Positions 5,698 to 6,698 of a stretch of DNA of 6,698 nt are shown one piece after another. Numbering within the stretch: the first letter of the stretch is position 1; every line of letters starts with the position of its first letter. The stretch is from Cesiribacter sp. (GTDB lineage: Bacteria; Bacteroidota; Bacteroidia; Cytophagales; Cyclobacteriaceae). The notes under the pieces were generated by a model that had not been told where the DNA came from, searched no databases, and saw only the letters and a list, made by a program, of their open reading frames with translations. The stretch is taken from positions 1 through 6,698 of the forward strand of contig JASLAE010000064.1 in the NCBI GenBank assembly GCA_030147305.1. The letters are read 5' to 3'. A program made the translations under genes and the position numbers.

Positions 5698-6698
5698 ATG
5701 TTGAAAAAAGCAGACATTAATCTTTTTAACTATCGTGCCTGGGTACATCGCTATGCTCCTTTGGGTATCATGCTGGTGCTGGCAATTGCCTGTAACAAAA
5801 ACCCTGAAAACGTTACTGCTACTTCAACCCGGGCGGAGCGGGATAGCCTGTATACCAGGTTAACAGATGATGAAAAGCGCTTACCGGAGCATGGCGCTGC
5901 CGGCCTGGAGGTTGCCGAAGGGCTGGAAGCAACACTTTTTGCTGCAGAACCTCAGCTGCTCAACCCCACCAATATGGACATTGATGCAAAGGGCCGGGTT
6001 TGGATTACAGAGGCCTATAACTACCGGCCTACATTCAATCCCGACAATCCGCTTAGGGAGCAGGGCGACCGCATTGTTATTCTGGAAGATCTCGATGGAG
6101 ATGGCCGAGCCGATACCACTAAAGTGTTTTATGAGGGAAAAGACATCAATGCACCTTTGGGCATTGCAGTATTGGGTAATAAGGTAATAGTTTCCTGCAG
6201 CCCTAATGTATTTGTTTTTACAGATACTGATGGAGATGATAAGCCTGACAAAAAGGAGACTATGTTTACAGGTATTGGCGGTGAGCAAAGCGACCATGCC
6301 ATGCACGCATTTGTTTTCGGACCTGATGGAAAATTATATTTCAATTATGGTAATGCAGGCAGTCAGTTACAGGACAGCCAGGGTAAAACCATCATCGATA
6401 AAGCGGGTAAACCTGTAGTCGCAAATGGCAAACCTTATCATCAGGGAATGGTGTTCCGTTCTAATGTGGACGGTTCTGAAGTGGAGGTGTTAGGCCATAA
6501 TTTCCGGAACAACTATGAAGTAGCCGTTGACTCTTATGGCACCCTCTGGCAATCTGACAATGATGACGATGGCAACAGGGCCGTACGCATCAATTTTGTG
6601 ATGGAAGGTGGCAACTATGGTTTCACAGACGAAATGACAGGGGCTGGATGGCAGGCACAGCGTACCAATATTGAAGAGGAGATCCCGCTGCGACACTG
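5698..6698 (+). CDS. PVC-type membrane-bound dehydrogenase lipoprotein (C-terminus beyond right edge)
   Basis: The frame is open for 333 codons from ATG at 5698 to the right edge, with no stop. A 20-residue basic/polar start is followed by a hydrophobic stretch and LAIAC, with Cys32 the likely lipidated residue. The start is favoured because an in-frame TAA lies 27 bp upstream and later ATGs would damage the signal. Residues 70-333 match the N-terminal propeller of the putative membrane-bound dehydrogenase family: VAEGLEATLFAAEPQLLNPT (72-91), GRVWITEAYNYRP (99-111), HAFVFGPDGKLYFNYGN (203-219) and GHNFRNNYEVAVD (266-278). Acidic loops DLDGDGRAD (131-139) and DTDGDDKPD (176-184) may bind calcium. 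This copy looks closer to the canonical family pattern than the left-edge homologue. HEAT repeats and a CxxCH haem domain would be expected further right but are not visible. It follows a TIM-barrel gene, mirroring the left arm. Sugar-type oxidation is inferred from the family. Confidence 0.88.
   Translation, partial: MLKKADINLFNYRAWVHRYAPLGIMLVLAIACNKNPENVTATSTRAERDSLYTRLTDDEKRLPEHGAAGLEVAEGLEATLFAAEPQLLNPTNMDIDAKGRVWITEAYNYRPTFNPDNPLREQGDRIVILEDLDGDGRADTTKVFYEGKDINAPLGIAVLGNKVIVSCSPNVFVFTDTDGDDKPDKKETMFTGIGGEQSDHAMHAFVFGPDGKLYFNYGNAGSQLQDSQGKTIIDKAGKPVVANGKPYHQGMVFRSNVDGSEVEVLGHNFRNNYEVAVDSYGTLWQSDNDDDGNRAVRINFVMEGGNYGFTDEMTGAGWQAQRTNIEEEIPLRH

Noticed and set aside
5881..6306. Minus-strand open frame opposite the right dehydrogenase
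   Set aside because: The plus strand encodes recognisable dehydrogenase motifs across this interval; the opposite frame has no domain signal.

Overview
The window looks like chromosomal DNA of a Bacteroidota bacterium, probably a Cytophagales-type environmental lineage. The grounds are: none of the five genes has a clear Shine-Dalgarno sequence; several predicted products carry lipoprotein-like signals; and the families present (PVC-type membrane-bound dehydrogenase, ThuA, Tat-exported TIM-barrel isomerases) recur together in Bacteroidota and in Planctomycetes/Verrucomicrobia. The genus cannot be read from the sequence.

Layout. Three genes run leftward. In transcription order they are a ThuA-domain lipoprotein (4106-3285), a Tat-signal TIM-barrel isomerase/epimerase (3127-2228), and a large lipoprotein dehydrogenase with HEAT-like repeats (2067 to the left edge, C-terminus missing). 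A 443-bp, partly very AT-rich divergent intergenic region follows. Two genes run rightward: a second Tat-signal TIM-barrel protein of hydroxypyruvate-isomerase type (4550-5491) and a second lipoprotein dehydrogenase of the same broad family (5698 to the right edge, C-terminus missing). Both dehydrogenase genes stay open to the window edges.

The arrangement is a mirrored pair: each arm carries a TIM-barrel gene followed by a dehydrogenase gene, and ThuA heads the left arm. All five products have an export signal, so the enzymes would act in the periplasm or on the membrane. By family knowledge, propeller dehydrogenases of this class are expected to oxidise sugars or sugar-like compounds and pass electrons to a C-terminal c-type haem domain. 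TIM-barrel proteins of this type isomerise or epimerise keto/aldo sugars. ThuA takes part in trehalose/3-keto-disaccharide metabolism. The inference is an exported oxidative sugar (perhaps 3-keto-glycoside) utilisation module present in two divergent versions. The substrate cannot be deduced here.

Non-coding sequence holds a 7-5-7 inverted repeat and a 12-bp palindrome in the divergent region, an 11-bp sequence shared upstream of two leftward genes, a 12-bp direct repeat between ThuA and the left TIM-barrel gene, and a short unexplained reading frame with hairpins ahead of the right dehydrogenase. No RNA genes, CRISPR arrays, insertion sequences or tRNAs were seen.
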